Assembly: GCA_964399635.1 (NCBI GenBank)
Contig: CAYNRU010000028.1
Coordinates: 68,853-132,852, forward strand
DNA length: 64,000 nt
From: UBA4615 sp964399635
GTDB lineage: Bacteria; Pseudomonadota; Gammaproteobacteria; Burkholderiales; Burkholderiaceae_E
Direction of reading: 5' to 3'
Position numbers and translations under genes: made by a program
Notes under the pieces: model-generated
Told to the model about the DNA's origin: nothing
Database searches by the model: none
Seen by the model: only the letters and a program-made list of their open reading frames with translations
Shown here: piece after piece, positions 43,300 to 52,231 of the stretch
How the letters are laid out: every line of letters starts with the position of its first letter
Numbering within the stretch: the stretch's first letter is position 1

Positions 43300-43615
43300 G
43301 CCGTTGAAGCCTCAGTGCCTTGATGCCCGAAAGGGTCATGCTGGCCTTCGCTGCGACCCGTGCTTGCCAGAGATCGTATGCAGCCTGCTGAGGCAGCCTC
43401 ACCTTAGCCGCCCCGCCATGGTCGCGCCCCAGCCAACGCTCAATGCGCAGTGCCATTGAAGCGCTGATCGCAGCCCGCCCATTGACTAGCTTGGACAAAG
43501 TCGTCCGGTCGACGCCCAACTGGGCAGCTGCTTCGCCCACCTGCAGATCCAAGGCAGGCAGGATGTCGTCCCTCAAAGTGAGGCCAGGGTGGGGTGGGTT
43601 GAACATCGAACTCAT
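43292..43615 (-). CDS. higA: HigA-type antitoxin (XRE helix-turn-helix), 107 aa
   Basis: Classic HigA: NPPHPGLTLRDDILPALDLQ followed by the helix-turn-helix VGEAAAQLGVDRTTLSKLVNG and SMALRIERWLGRDHGGA. It binds DNA and the HigB toxin. Here the partner toxin upstream is truncated and frameshifted (43623-43850), so this is an antitoxin without its own working toxin. It may act as an anti-addiction module against related toxins. The downstream membrane gene overlaps its stop codon. Confidence 0.93.
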   Translation of the reverse strand: MSSMFNPPHPGLTLRDDILPALDLQVGEAAAQLGVDRTTLSKLVNGRAAISASMALRIERWLGRDHGGAAKVRLPQQAAYDLWQARVAAKASMTLSGIKALRLQRHD

Positions 43616-43622
43616 AAACACC

Positions 43623-43850
43623 TCAGTGGTAATCCTGATGGTCCACCAGGATCGCATCGCCGTTTTCAAAAGCAAAAGTCAGGCGCCAGTTGCCGTTCAC
43701 GCTGACTGACCAGTGGCCGGAGGGGCCGCCCTTGAGGGGATGCCAGTCCCACCCGGGACGGTTCATGTCTTCTGGCCTTGTGGCCGTGTCCAACGCAGAC
43801 AGTTGCCGAGCTCGTGGACATGTAGGCCGCTCGGGCAGGTCTTGCGCACG
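43623..43850 (-). pseudogene. HigB toxin remnant, 5'-truncated and frameshifted
   Basis: The C-terminal two thirds are perfect HigB: RQLSALDTATRPEDMN, WHPLKGGPSGHWSVSVNGNW, FENGDAILVDHQDYH. Before RQLSAL the family residues continue only in another frame (SGLHVHELG), indicating a 1-base frameshift near 43810. The first about 20 residues (usually MI.SFRHKGL...) are missing: sequence runs straight into the 3' end of the ExoD gene 10-30 bases further. The active-site-bearing C-terminal strands remain, but no start or ribosome-binding site exists. Confidence 0.85.
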
Positions 43851-43858
43851 CAGCCAGC

Positions 43859-44482
43859 CTACGCCGCGAGTCGGCTCCAGATGATCAGCGGCTCGATGAT
43901 CCAGGCCCACGCACCCGCAGCCATCGTAGCGGCATAGGCTACGGACGCCAGCGCCAGGCCGACGGCGAACAACACTGCCAGGCCGTCACGGAACGCGATG
44001 CCGACGCCCAGCACCACGACCGCCAGCGCCGGGAGGACGTTGCCGAAAGGCAAAGGCAGGAAGATCACAGCACCCATCAGCGCCACCTTGGGCGCCAGCC
44101 AGGTGCGGCGCTGCAGCACCGTCAGATGGCAAAGGCGTTCGCGCGACCAGCGCCCGGCCAGCCGATAGACGCGGGCCAACAGTCGCAACACCCATCGCGC
44201 CGCACGCGCGGACATCTCCAGACGCGCCAAGCGCGAGGGCAGGACCGTCCAGTCCTCGCCGCGCCACATGGCCAGCGCCATGATCATCATCGTGACGCCC
44301 AGCACGTTACCGACGCCCGGAATCGGCAAGGCGCAGGGCGCGGACACCAGGACCAGCAGCGAGCCCGGCAGCGCAGGCCCGTGCGCCTGCGCCAAGGCGC
44401 CGAAGGTGATCGGTTGATCGTCCATCTCGGCCGCGTGGTGCTCGAGGCGCTGATACAGAGCTTGTGTCATCCCGATGAACAT
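43859..44482 (-). CDS. ExoD-family membrane protein, 207 aa
   Basis: Matches the exopolysaccharide-synthesis ExoD family: ITFGALAQAHGPALPGSLLVLVSAPCALPIPGVGNVLGV in outline (key PIPGVG near residue 70), followed by WTVLPSRLARLEMSAR and several membrane segments to the C-terminus. Biochemical function unknown. ATG 44482 or the nearby in-frame ATG 44470 could start the protein. The gene ends against the HigB toxin remnant and has replaced its 5' end. Confidence 0.87.
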   Translation of the reverse strand: MFIGMTQALYQRLEHHAAEMDDQPITFGALAQAHGPALPGSLLVLVSAPCALPIPGVGNVLGVTMMIMALAMWRGEDWTVLPSRLARLEMSARAARWVLRLLARVYRLAGRWSRERLCHLTVLQRRTWLAPKVALMGAVIFLPLPFGNVLPALAVVVLGVGIAFRDGLAVLFAVGLALASVAYAATMAAGAWAWIIEPLIIWSRLAA

Positions 44483-44573
44483 GCTCGCATGCCCTGATGA
44501 CAGATCTGCGTGCGATCGAGGGGCGGCGATCCAGAAGGTCCTCACGCACCGTGGGCTGGCGGGTATTGGGTTC

Positions 44574-44672
44574 CTACTGACACTCGATCCAGCGGTCGAG
44601 GCTGATGCGATGCATGTCGCGCGGGAACGGCGCGCAGCGCCACCCCGTCACCGCCGGCGCCTGGTTGCTCAT
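44574..44672 (-). CDS. Possible 32-residue ORF upstream of exoD-like gene
   Basis: ATG 44672 opens a short frame reading MSNQAPAVTGWRCAPFPRD and ending in a Trp-Ile-Glu-Cys-Gln tail. The composition looks protein-like, but no family or good ribosome-binding site is seen. It may be a small protein or the tail of a degraded gene. Confidence 0.3.
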   Translation of the reverse strand: MSNQAPAVTGWRCAPFPRDMHRISLDRWIECQ

Positions 44673-44675
44673 TGC

Positions 44676-45080
44676 TCAGCCCAGCAATCTCAGGCCGACC
44701 CAAGCAAGGTTCAGCACAGCCAGGGCGATCAGGTTGAACAGGGTGAATTTCATGCCGAGCACCCGGTTGCCGAAACGGGGCGGCAACTCCCGAATGCCTT
44801 TGGCATGGAAGAGTCGTCCCACGATGAGCGCAAGTGCGCAAGCACCGACCAGCCACCAGGGCGCACTGTTGAGCTCCAGGCAGGCGATCAGGATCAGGCT
44901 GATCGGCACGTATTCCGCGAAGTTGCCTTGGGCACGGATGGCGCGTTCCAGGTCGTCGTGGCCGCCGCTGCCCAGGCCTACTTTGTACTGACGCCGGAGC
45001 TTGATCGCGTTCAAGGAGAGCCGAAAGAAGATCAATCCGAGGATGGCTGCCGTTGTGGCCGTGACGGGCAAGAGGGGCAT
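44676..45080 (-). CDS. MAPEG-family membrane protein, 134 aa
   Basis: Four-helix MAPEG protein (glutathione-transferase-related, YecN-like): LGLIFFRLSLNAIKLRRQYKVGLG, the signature RAIRAQGNFAEYVPISLILI, then GRLFHAKGI and NLIALAVLNLAWVGLRLL. The N-terminal membrane helix starts right at the ATG. Enzymatic activity and substrate are unknown for most bacterial members. The gene is nearest the right edge of the island. Confidence 0.9.
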   Translation of the reverse strand: MPLLPVTATTAAILGLIFFRLSLNAIKLRRQYKVGLGSGGHDDLERAIRAQGNFAEYVPISLILIACLELNSAPWWLVGACALALIVGRLFHAKGIRELPPRFGNRVLGMKFTLFNLIALAVLNLAWVGLRLLG

Positions 45081-45132
45081 GTCGGTGTCCTAAGTCAGGG
45101 TGGGGTGTTCTGAAAACCAATCCTGTGTTTCC

Positions 45133-45252
45133 TACCAGAGGGTGCAGATCTACGACGCGGTGGTCGCGAGCGTGTCGGGGGGCGCGCCGGGCGAGAGCCT
45201 GGCGTGGATGTCCGACGTGCAGCGGGCGTCGTTCGTGCGCAAGGTCGGCTGA
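45133..45252 (+). pseudogene. 3' remnant of a truncated gene at the island edge
   Basis: An open frame without start reads YQRVQIYDAVVASVSGG, then APGESLAWMSDVQRASFVRKVG and a stop at 45250-45252. Its codon use is that of the GC-rich backbone, and it begins abruptly where the lower-GC island sequence ends. It looks like the last about 39 residues of a longer protein whose 5' part was removed by the island. I cannot name the family. Confidence 0.55.
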
Positions 45253-45338
45253 GGGTCCGCGGCGCGTGGCTGCGGCGGGTCCGGACGGCAGGAGCGTGCC
45301 GCGCAGGCGCCGGGCGGCGGCCCGTTGCCGCGCTCGGC

Positions 45339-46400
45339 TCAGAGCACGCGGCCGTACCAGCTTACGGACAGGCCGGCCGCGAGCAGCGCGAGGAGGGCGG
45401 CCGCGGCCGCGAAGAAGGCGCCGATCTCGAGCTCCTTGCGCTCCATCACGAAGCGGCTGTTCATCGTTGCGTAGATGCGCTTGAGCTCCTCTGCGTTTCC
45501 CGCGAAGAAGTACTCGCCGCGGGTCACGTCGGCGACCGTCTTCAGGGCCGTCTCGTCGAGCGCCACCCGCATCGACCAGCCGTCGGTGCGCAGCACCTCG
45601 CCCTTGGCGGTGCCGATGCCGACGGTGTAGACACGCACGCCGCGCTCGGCGGCGAGCCGGGACGCCGCGATCGGGTCCGGGCCGGTGGTGGACTGCCCGT
45701 CCGACAGCAGCACGACCACCCCCGCGTCGTAGGAGCCTGCGGGGACCGGCACGAACGCCTCCTTGGGGCGCTCCCCGGGCCTGGGACGGGCGGCGTCGCG
45801 CTGGCCCTCGCGGGTAGGGTCGGCGCCCGGCGTGCCGTCGCGGCGCCCGACCGAGCGAAGGTCGATGCCCGCACCCGGGAACAGGGTCGCCAGCGACACG
45901 ACGATCGCGCTGCCGATCGCCGTGCCGCGCTGCGGCTGGAACCGGTCGATGGCCTGCAGCACCTCCTCCCGGTCGTCGGTCGGTGGAAGCACCAGAGAGG
46001 CCACGCCCGCGAAGCTCACGATGCCCACCCGGGTGGTGCGCGGCTGCTCGGCCACGAAGGCGCGGGCGGCCTCCTGGGCCGCGGCGAGCCGGGTCGGCTT
46101 GACATCGGTGGCACGCATGCTGCCCGACACGTCGATCGCGAGGATCACCACCTCGTGCCGGCTCGGCATCGTGACCACCGCCGCCGGGCGTCCGACCGAT
46201 ACCAGCAGCAGCGCGATCGCCAGCAGGAGCAGCGCCGGCGGCAGGTGGCGCAGCCGTCCGCCGCCGGGGCCCGCCGAGCGGGCCAGCCCGCCCAGCAGCC
46301 GGTGGCGGGCGGCACGGCGTCGGGCCCAGAACACGTACAGCCCCGCCAGCAGCGGGACCAGCAAGAGCCCGAGCAGCATCTGGGGCCAGACGAAGGTCAT
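45339..46400 (-). CDS. BatA-like VWA-domain membrane protein, 353 aa
   Basis: N-terminal and second membrane helices (about 8-25, 57-70), then a von Willebrand A domain with the MIDAS motif ILAIDVSGSMRATD and later VVVLLSDGQSTTGPDP and TVGIGT, and a C-terminal helix. In the VWA domain an acidic-basic insert (about 190-225) is present. Typical partner of MoxR ATPase and DUF58 protein, both encoded upstream with overlapping ends. The batB, batD and TPR genes that often follow are absent; the next sequence is the island edge. Confidence 0.92.
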   Translation of the reverse strand: MTFVWPQMLLGLLLVPLLAGLYVFWARRRAARHRLLGGLARSAGPGGGRLRHLPPALLLLAIALLLVSVGRPAAVVTMPSRHEVVILAIDVSGSMRATDVKPTRLAAAQEAARAFVAEQPRTTRVGIVSFAGVASLVLPPTDDREEVLQAIDRFQPQRGTAIGSAIVVSLATLFPGAGIDLRSVGRRDGTPGADPTREGQRDAARPRPGERPKEAFVPVPAGSYDAGVVVLLSDGQSTTGPDPIAASRLAAERGVRVYTVGIGTAKGEVLRTDGWSMRVALDETALKTVADVTRGEYFFAGNAEELKRIYATMNSRFVMERKELEIGAFFAAAAALLALLAAGLSVSWYGRVL

Positions 46401-47336
46401 GGCCGCGACCCCCCCGCGCCGGCGGCCGCGGCCGACAGGTGGCCCGGCATCGATGCCGCCCCGCCGGCCAGCCGGCTGCGCTGCTTGCGCAGGTCGGCGA
46501 AGCGCAGGATGGTGTCGGCCAGGTCGTCCTCGGTGGACAGCTCCAGCGTGTCGACCCCCGCGCGTGCGAAGCCCTCGCGCAGGGCGTTCTCGCGGCGGGT
46601 GGCAGCGGCCGCGAATCGGTCCCGGAAGCCGCGGTCGTGCGTGTCGACCATGACCTGCTCGCCGGTCTCGGCGTCCTGCACCACCAGCAGCCCCAGGTCG
46701 GGCAGCTGCGACTCGAGCGGATCATGGATGCGCAGGGCGACCACCTCGTGGCGCCGCGCGAGCCTCGCGAGCGCCGCGTCCCAGCCCGGCTTGCTGATGA
46801 AGTCGGACACCACGAAGACCAGCGAGCGGCGGCGGATGGTCTCGGCGCCCGCATGCAGCAGCGCCGACAGGTCGGTCTCGGCGGAGGTGCCCGTCTCGGG
46901 CCGGTTCTCGAGGTGCGAGACGATGTACAGCAGGTGGCGCCGGCCAGTGCGCGCCGGGATCATGGTGTCGACGCGATCGCCGTAGCACATCGCGCCGACC
47001 GCGTTGCCGTGGCCGCTGAGCAGCCGGGCGATCACCGTGACGAAGTCCACCGCGACCGTGCGCTTGGTCTGCGCGCCCGAGCCGAAGCCCACCGAGCCGC
47101 TCAGGTCGATCAGGAACCAGGCCGAGACCTCGCGGTCCTCGTGATACTCCCGCACGTGCGGCGTGTCCATGCGCGCGGTGACGTTCCAGTCGATGCGCCG
47201 GACGTCGTCGTTGAACTGGTATTCGCGCAGGTCGGCGAGATCGAGCCCGGAGCCGCGGAACAGGGTCCGGTAGTCGCCGTGCAGCAGCCCGTCGAGCCGA
47301 CGGATCACCGTCCACTCGAGCCGCTGCAGCAGCGCC

Positions 47337-47362
<26 letters not shown>
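46397..47362 (-). CDS. DUF58 domain protein, 321 aa
   Basis: Core segment REYQFNDDVRRIDWNVTAR followed by VWA-like folding with FLIDLSGSVGFG. Such proteins are encoded next to MoxR ATPases and are thought to be chaperone partners in envelope protein assembly or metal insertion. Here it overlaps moxR by 26 bases and batA by ATGA, so all are cotranscribed and probably translated together. Confidence 0.93.
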
Positions 47363-48353
<991 letters not shown>

Positions 48354-48396
48354 GCGTTCCGGGGATGGGCTGCGGTCGGTGGGAGGAGGGGGGCGT

Positions 48397-49449
48397 TCAG
48401 AAGGGCGACATGCCGGCGCCGGCAGCCGCGCTCTCGATGGGGACCGCGAAGCCGATCCCGATGAAGACGCGTTGCTCGGTCGGGTTCAGCACCGCGGTCA
48501 CGATGCCGACCACCTCGCCTTCGGGCGTCACCAGCGGGCCGCCCGAGCTGCCCGGGTTGGCCGCGGCGTCGAACTGGATCAGGTTGGTCAGCAGGCGCTG
48601 GCCTTCGGGGGAGCGGAATTCGCGCTTGAGGCCCGAGACGACGCCCGCGGTCACCGACGGGCCGATGCCGAAGGGAAAGCCGACGGCTACCACGACGTCG
48701 CCCGGGCGCAGATCGGCGGTGGACTTGAGCGTCGCCGCCTGCAGGTCGTCCGGCAGCGTCTTGGCCTGCAGCACCGCGAGGTCCTGCTCGGGCTGGGCCT
48801 GCACCATCACGGCGTCCGACTCGAGGCCGTCGGCGAAGACGATCTTGATCGAGTCGGCGCCGGCCACCACGTGCAGGTTGGTCAGGATCAGGCCGGAGTC
48901 CACGACGACCACGCCGCTGCCGACGCCCACGTCCTCGCCGGGCTTGCCGTCCTTGTCCACCGGGCCGATGCGCCGGACCCTGACCACCGACGGGCGGATC
49001 ACCTCCCAGGCCTTGGCGGCCTGGGACGGCAGCGGCTGCGTCTCGAGCGTGCGCAGCACCGCCGCATCGATGTCCTCCTGGGTCAGCGCGCGCTGGCCCG
49101 GCGGGCTCATGCCGCGCTGCAGCGCCATCCCGGAGAGCGCGGCGACGACCCCGAGCGCCACCAGCAACGGTCGGTCGAAGCGGCGCAGCGCCGCGCGCAG
49201 GCGTGCCAGGCGTCCGGGCGGCGGCGCGACTGGCGCGGGTGGGGGCGAGGCGGGGCGCGCGCCGGATTCGGGCCGGGCCCACGGCGAGGCTGGCCTCGCG
49301 CCGGCGCCGGCGCGGGCGCTCGCCGGTCGGGCCGGGGGGCCGGTCGGGGCGCTGCGGGGGTCGGCAGGCGCTCCTGTCAGCTGGGCGCCCGCGGCGCGGT
49401 CGTTGCGGGGCACGCCGGGCGAGCGGCTGTAGAGCGGGCGTCGCGCCAC
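48397..49449 (-). CDS. PDZ-less HtrA-type (S1C) serine protease with N-terminal membrane anchor, 350 aa
   Basis: About 90 residues of Pro/Ala/Arg-rich cytoplasmic sequence, one membrane helix (LLVALGVVAALSGMAL), then a trypsin-like domain: TNLHVVAGADS (His), EQDLAVLQAK (Asp), AANPGSSGGPLVT (Ser), all three catalytic residues. The protein ends soon after the protease domain, so there is no PDZ domain, in contrast to the two Do proteases in this window. GTG 49449 has GGAG at about 9 bases and is preferred. It opens the MoxR-DUF58-VWA operon, suggesting joint envelope work. Confidence 0.88.
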   Translation of the reverse strand: MARRPLYSRSPGVPRNDRAAGAQLTGAPADPRSAPTGPPARPASARAGAGARPASPWARPESGARPASPPPAPVAPPPGRLARLRAALRRFDRPLLVALGVVAALSGMALQRGMSPPGQRALTQEDIDAAVLRTLETQPLPSQAAKAWEVIRPSVVRVRRIGPVDKDGKPGEDVGVGSGVVVVDSGLILTNLHVVAGADSIKIVFADGLESDAVMVQAQPEQDLAVLQAKTLPDDLQAATLKSTADLRPGDVVVAVGFPFGIGPSVTAGVVSGLKREFRSPEGQRLLTNLIQFDAAANPGSSGGPLVTPEGEVVGIVTAVLNPTEQRVFIGIGFAVPIESAAAGAGMSPF

Positions 49450-49628
49450 GTCAGGTCGCTCCGCGCGCGTTCCGCCGCGCGCAGTGCGCGCCGTCCGCAT
49501 CGATCGAGTCGAGGTGTCCCAAGTACCGCTCCAGCCGTGCCGCCCCGCGGGTCGGGTGCGCATCAACGGTAGCACGCAGTCGACGGACGGGTAAATCGCC
49601 AGGCCGCTCCGCCGGCCGGCGGGTCGGC

Positions 49629-50777
49629 TCAGAGCAGGGTCGCGTCCGTCGGCAGGCCCATCAGCACCCGACCGGCGAGCTCCCAGGTGGCCGGCGCCAC
49701 CATCGCATGCTGGGTGCCGACGTGGGCATCGCGGAACCGGCGCTGCAGGGGGTTCGACAGGAACACCGCCGACCCGCCGCCGATGTCGTACATGCTGCGG
49801 GCGACGTCGGCCGCGGTGCGCGTCGCATGGGTCGCCGACAGCCTCAGGTCGGCCCGGGTCCGCAGACCGGGCGCGTCGCCCGCGCAGGCCTCGCGCCAGG
49901 CCGCGCCGACCGCCTCCGCGCAGTAGGCGCCGGCCGAGCGCAGCGCCGCCTCGGCCTGCGCGAGGCTCGCCTGCGCGGTGGCCCGCTCGGCGAGGGTGCG
50001 CCGGCTGCCCTGGGGCTGCTTGGCGCCGGCCAGCACCGCCAGATCCTCGACGGCCGCCCGGGCGTTGCCGAGCATGACCGCGGCGATGCCCTGCGCGAGC
50101 AGCCCGAACGGCGGCATACGGTAGAGCGGCCCGTCGTGGCGCGGCGCGTCGTCCACGATCGAGACCGAGCGGTCCCGTGGCACGCGCAGCCCGCCGACCT
50201 CGACCTCGCCGCTGCCGGTGCCCGCCAGCCCGCTCACGTGCCAGCCGTCCAGGCGCCGTGCGTCCCGTGCCGGGAAGAAGACCATCCTCGAATCGGGGCT
50301 GCCGTTGGCGCGCAGCCGGGGCCGGCCGTCCTCCAGCACCACGCAGCCCCCCGCGAGCCAGCTGCAGTGCGCATGGCCGCTGAACCACTGCCAGCGCCCG
50401 TCGACGACGAAGTGGTCGCCCTCGACGACCGCCCGGCCCATTGGCGCGAACACGCCGCCGGTCACGGTGTCCGGCCCGGCGTGGATCTCGGCGGCGACCG
50501 CGGACGGCAGCCACGCTGCCGTCATCCCCGCGGTGGCGCCGATCATCACGCACCAGCCGGCGGAGGCGTCCGCATGCCCGATCGCCGCCATCGCGTCGAG
50601 CGCCGCCTGCGGGTCGAGCTCCAGCCCGCCCAGGCTGCCCGGCAGCAGGCAGCGGAACAGCCCGGCCGCGGCGAGCCGCTGCACGAGATCGGACGGCAGG
50701 CCGCGAGCCTGCTCGATCTCGGCGGCGCGCGCGCGGATCTCGGGCTCGAGTGCACGGGCGGTGTCTGCGAGTGTCAT
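49629..50777 (-). CDS. Acyl-CoA dehydrogenase-like flavoprotein (monooxygenase branch), 382 aa
   Basis: Acyl-CoA dehydrogenase fold: N-terminal helices with FRCLLPGSLGGLELDP, middle beta domain (GVFAPMGRAVVEGDHFVVDG, WFSGHAHCSWLAGG) and C-terminal helices ending MYDIGGGSAVF. The catalytic Glu of true dehydrogenases is not evident, and the pattern resembles flavin-dependent two-component monooxygenases (HsaA/DszC branch). No reductase gene is nearby and the substrate is unknown. Monocistronic. Confidence 0.85.
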   Translation of the reverse strand: MTLADTARALEPEIRARAAEIEQARGLPSDLVQRLAAAGLFRCLLPGSLGGLELDPQAALDAMAAIGHADASAGWCVMIGATAGMTAAWLPSAVAAEIHAGPDTVTGGVFAPMGRAVVEGDHFVVDGRWQWFSGHAHCSWLAGGCVVLEDGRPRLRANGSPDSRMVFFPARDARRLDGWHVSGLAGTGSGEVEVGGLRVPRDRSVSIVDDAPRHDGPLYRMPPFGLLAQGIAAVMLGNARAAVEDLAVLAGAKQPQGSRRTLAERATAQASLAQAEAALRSAGAYCAEAVGAAWREACAGDAPGLRTRADLRLSATHATRTAADVARSMYDIGGGSAVFLSNPLQRRFRDAHVGTQHAMVAPATWELAGRVLMGLPTDATLL

Positions 50778-51108
50778 GGGCGCATTATGGCCATGCCCCC
50801 GGCAAGCCGGAAAGTGGCCGGGCCGTGCGTCGCGCGCGCGGCCTCCGGCGCCGCCACGCCTCGCGGCCGGATCCCGGCGTCGGCCGACCGGCCGCGTCCC
50901 ACGACACGCGGTGCCGACGACATCCTCGCCGGCGCGCGCCGCGGGAGTCCGAGTGCGCGCCCGGAAAGCCCGGGTCCCGACACATTGACGAAATCATGCG
51001 GGCGCGTGGACACTCGGACACTGGGTGGACGCTGCTCCCCGCTGCCGGGTAGTCCGGCCCGCGGGCGCGACGCGTGAACCGGCTCGCAGGAGTCGACGGG
51101 AGATCTGA
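50778..51108. other. Divergent promoter region, no gene seen
   Basis: About 330 bases between the flavoprotein and the lectin-like lipoprotein genes. Open frames here are Arg/Ala-rich artefacts. TTGACG at 50985-50990 could be a -35 for the lipoprotein gene, but no matching -10 is evident. GGAG stands before the lipoprotein ATG. Confidence 0.5.
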
Positions 51109-51801
51109 ATGAAACGAGCAGCACGCAAGACGATCCTGGCTGCAGGGGGCCTGCTGGCCCTTGCCGGCTGCATGGGCATGCCGGGGTCGGCGGGTGGCAT
51201 CGCGGACATGACCTTCTTCGTGACCAGCGTCGGCCCCGGCAAGGGCGGCGATCTCGGTGGCCTCCCGGGCGCGGACCAGCACTGCCAGGCGCTCGCCAAG
51301 GCGGCCGGCGCCGGCGACAAGCCGTGGCGCGCCTATGTGAGCACGCAGGGCGCATCGCTGTCCGACACCAACGTCGTCAATGCACGCGACCGGATCGGCG
51401 CGGGCCCCTGGCAGAACGCCAAGGGCGTCGTGGTCGCGCGCAGCGTCGAGGACCTTCACTCGGCGACCAACAATCTGACGAAGGAGACGACGCTCGACGA
51501 GCGGGGCCAACTCGTCAACGGCCGCACCGAGAAGCCCAACAAGCACGACATCCTGACCGGCTCGCGGCCCGACGGCACGGCCTTCCCCGGCCCCCCGTTT
51601 CCGGACATGACCTGCGGGAACTGGACGAAGGGCACGGCCGATGGGTCGGCGATGACCGGCCACCACGATCGCGTGGGACCCACCACCAGCCCCTGGGCCA
51701 CGTCCTGGAACTCGGCCCATCCGACACTCGGCTGCAGCATGGACAAGATCCGGCCGACCGGGGGCGAGGGGCTCCTGTACTGTTTCGCGGCCATGAAGTA
51801 G
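51109..51801 (+). CDS. Lectin/endostatin-like lipoprotein, 230 aa
   Basis: Signal peptide with lipobox LAGC (Cys21), then TFFVTSVGPGKGGDLGGLPG and ADQHCQALAKAAG, WRAYVST, and a Cys-containing C-terminal part (MTCGNWTKG, HPTLGCSMDKI, LYCFAA). The pattern is that of bacterial lectin-like proteins related to the collagen XV/XVIII endostatin domain. It probably displays a small ligand-binding domain at the outer membrane or periplasm. Ligand unknown. A GC hairpin follows the stop. Confidence 0.75.
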   Translation: MKRAARKTILAAGGLLALAGCMGMPGSAGGIADMTFFVTSVGPGKGGDLGGLPGADQHCQALAKAAGAGDKPWRAYVSTQGASLSDTNVVNARDRIGAGPWQNAKGVVVARSVEDLHSATNNLTKETTLDERGQLVNGRTEKPNKHDILTGSRPDGTAFPGPPFPDMTCGNWTKGTADGSAMTGHHDRVGPTTSPWATSWNSAHPTLGCSMDKIRPTGGEGLLYCFAAMK

Positions 51802-51815
51802 ACGCGGCGTGCGTG

Positions 51816-51835
51816 CCCCGGCGCATCCGCCGGGG
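51816..51835 (+). terminator. GC hairpin after the lectin-like lipoprotein
   Basis: Perfect 8-bp stem CCCCGGCG/CGCCGGGG with a 4-base loop, 14 bases after the stop. No T-run. Confidence 0.5.
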
Positions 51836-51859
51836 TCACCCGCCGTCTCCGGCCGACCG

Positions 51860-52015
51860 CTAGCGCCGCGGTTTCTCGAACGAGACGCCGTCGGCTGCCC
51901 GGTACAGCTGGGCAGACCGCTGCCGGCCGCCCTGGAAGGCCCCTCCGACCGCCCCCAGCGAATCGTCCTCCGTCAGGCGGGGCCGGAGCGCGCGCTGCTC
52001 GAGCGGCACGCCCAT
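51860..52015 (-). CDS. Possible small protein, 51 aa
   Basis: ATG 52015 to TAG 51860 encodes MGVPLEQRALRPRLTEDD followed by GAFQGGRQRSAQLYRAADGV and a basic end. Composition is more protein-like than the usual GC shadow, but no family, ribosome-binding site or neighbour supports it. It could be the end of a frameshifted older gene. Confidence 0.3.
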   Translation of the reverse strand: MGVPLEQRALRPRLTEDDSLGAVGGAFQGGRQRSAQLYRAADGVSFEKPRR

Positions 52016-52231
52016 GATCCGCCCTCCAGCGTCTGCAGTGCCGTCCGCGTGAACTGCCCCGGCAGCAGGTGCGGCGGCAGCACGCGACTGCCCAGGGTGT
52101 CGCGCAGCCGGGCGAGCGCCGCGTGTGCTGGTGGCATCGTCCGTGACGTCGGCGCCACGCCGGCAGGCTCATGTCGTGGGCCTGCCCGGGGCCATGCTCC
52201 ACGGACCACGGATGAACGAGGAGACACCGAC

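Larger units (their letters stand above)
41360..45132. mobile_element. Accessory island behind tRNA-Ser (no integrase seen)
   Basis: From the tRNA terminator to a truncated gene at 45133, GC content is visibly lower and the gene content changes: DUF3703, two HigBA-type loci, a small membrane protein, ExoD and MAPEG proteins, all on the minus strand. No integrase, transposase or conjugation gene remains. Integration next to a tRNA gene, an imperfect copy of the tRNA 3' end at 42483 and broken genes inside suggest a decayed island assembled in more than one step. Confidence 0.6.
51802..52231. other. 430-base stretch before the unknown-function gene
   Basis: Apart from the hairpin at 51816-51835 and a possible minus-strand small ORF (51860-52015), no gene is supported. 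Another minus-strand frame reading ALARLRDTLGSRVLPPHL and ALQTLEGG joins the small ORF by a shift, hinting at one degraded gene. GAGGAG before TTG 52232 is the only clear signal for the downstream gene. Confidence 0.45.

Noticed and set aside
44542..46854. 770-residue minus-strand frame over the bat genes and island edge
   Set aside because: It is out of frame with the clear VWA, DUF58 and MAPEG proteins and spans a composition boundary.
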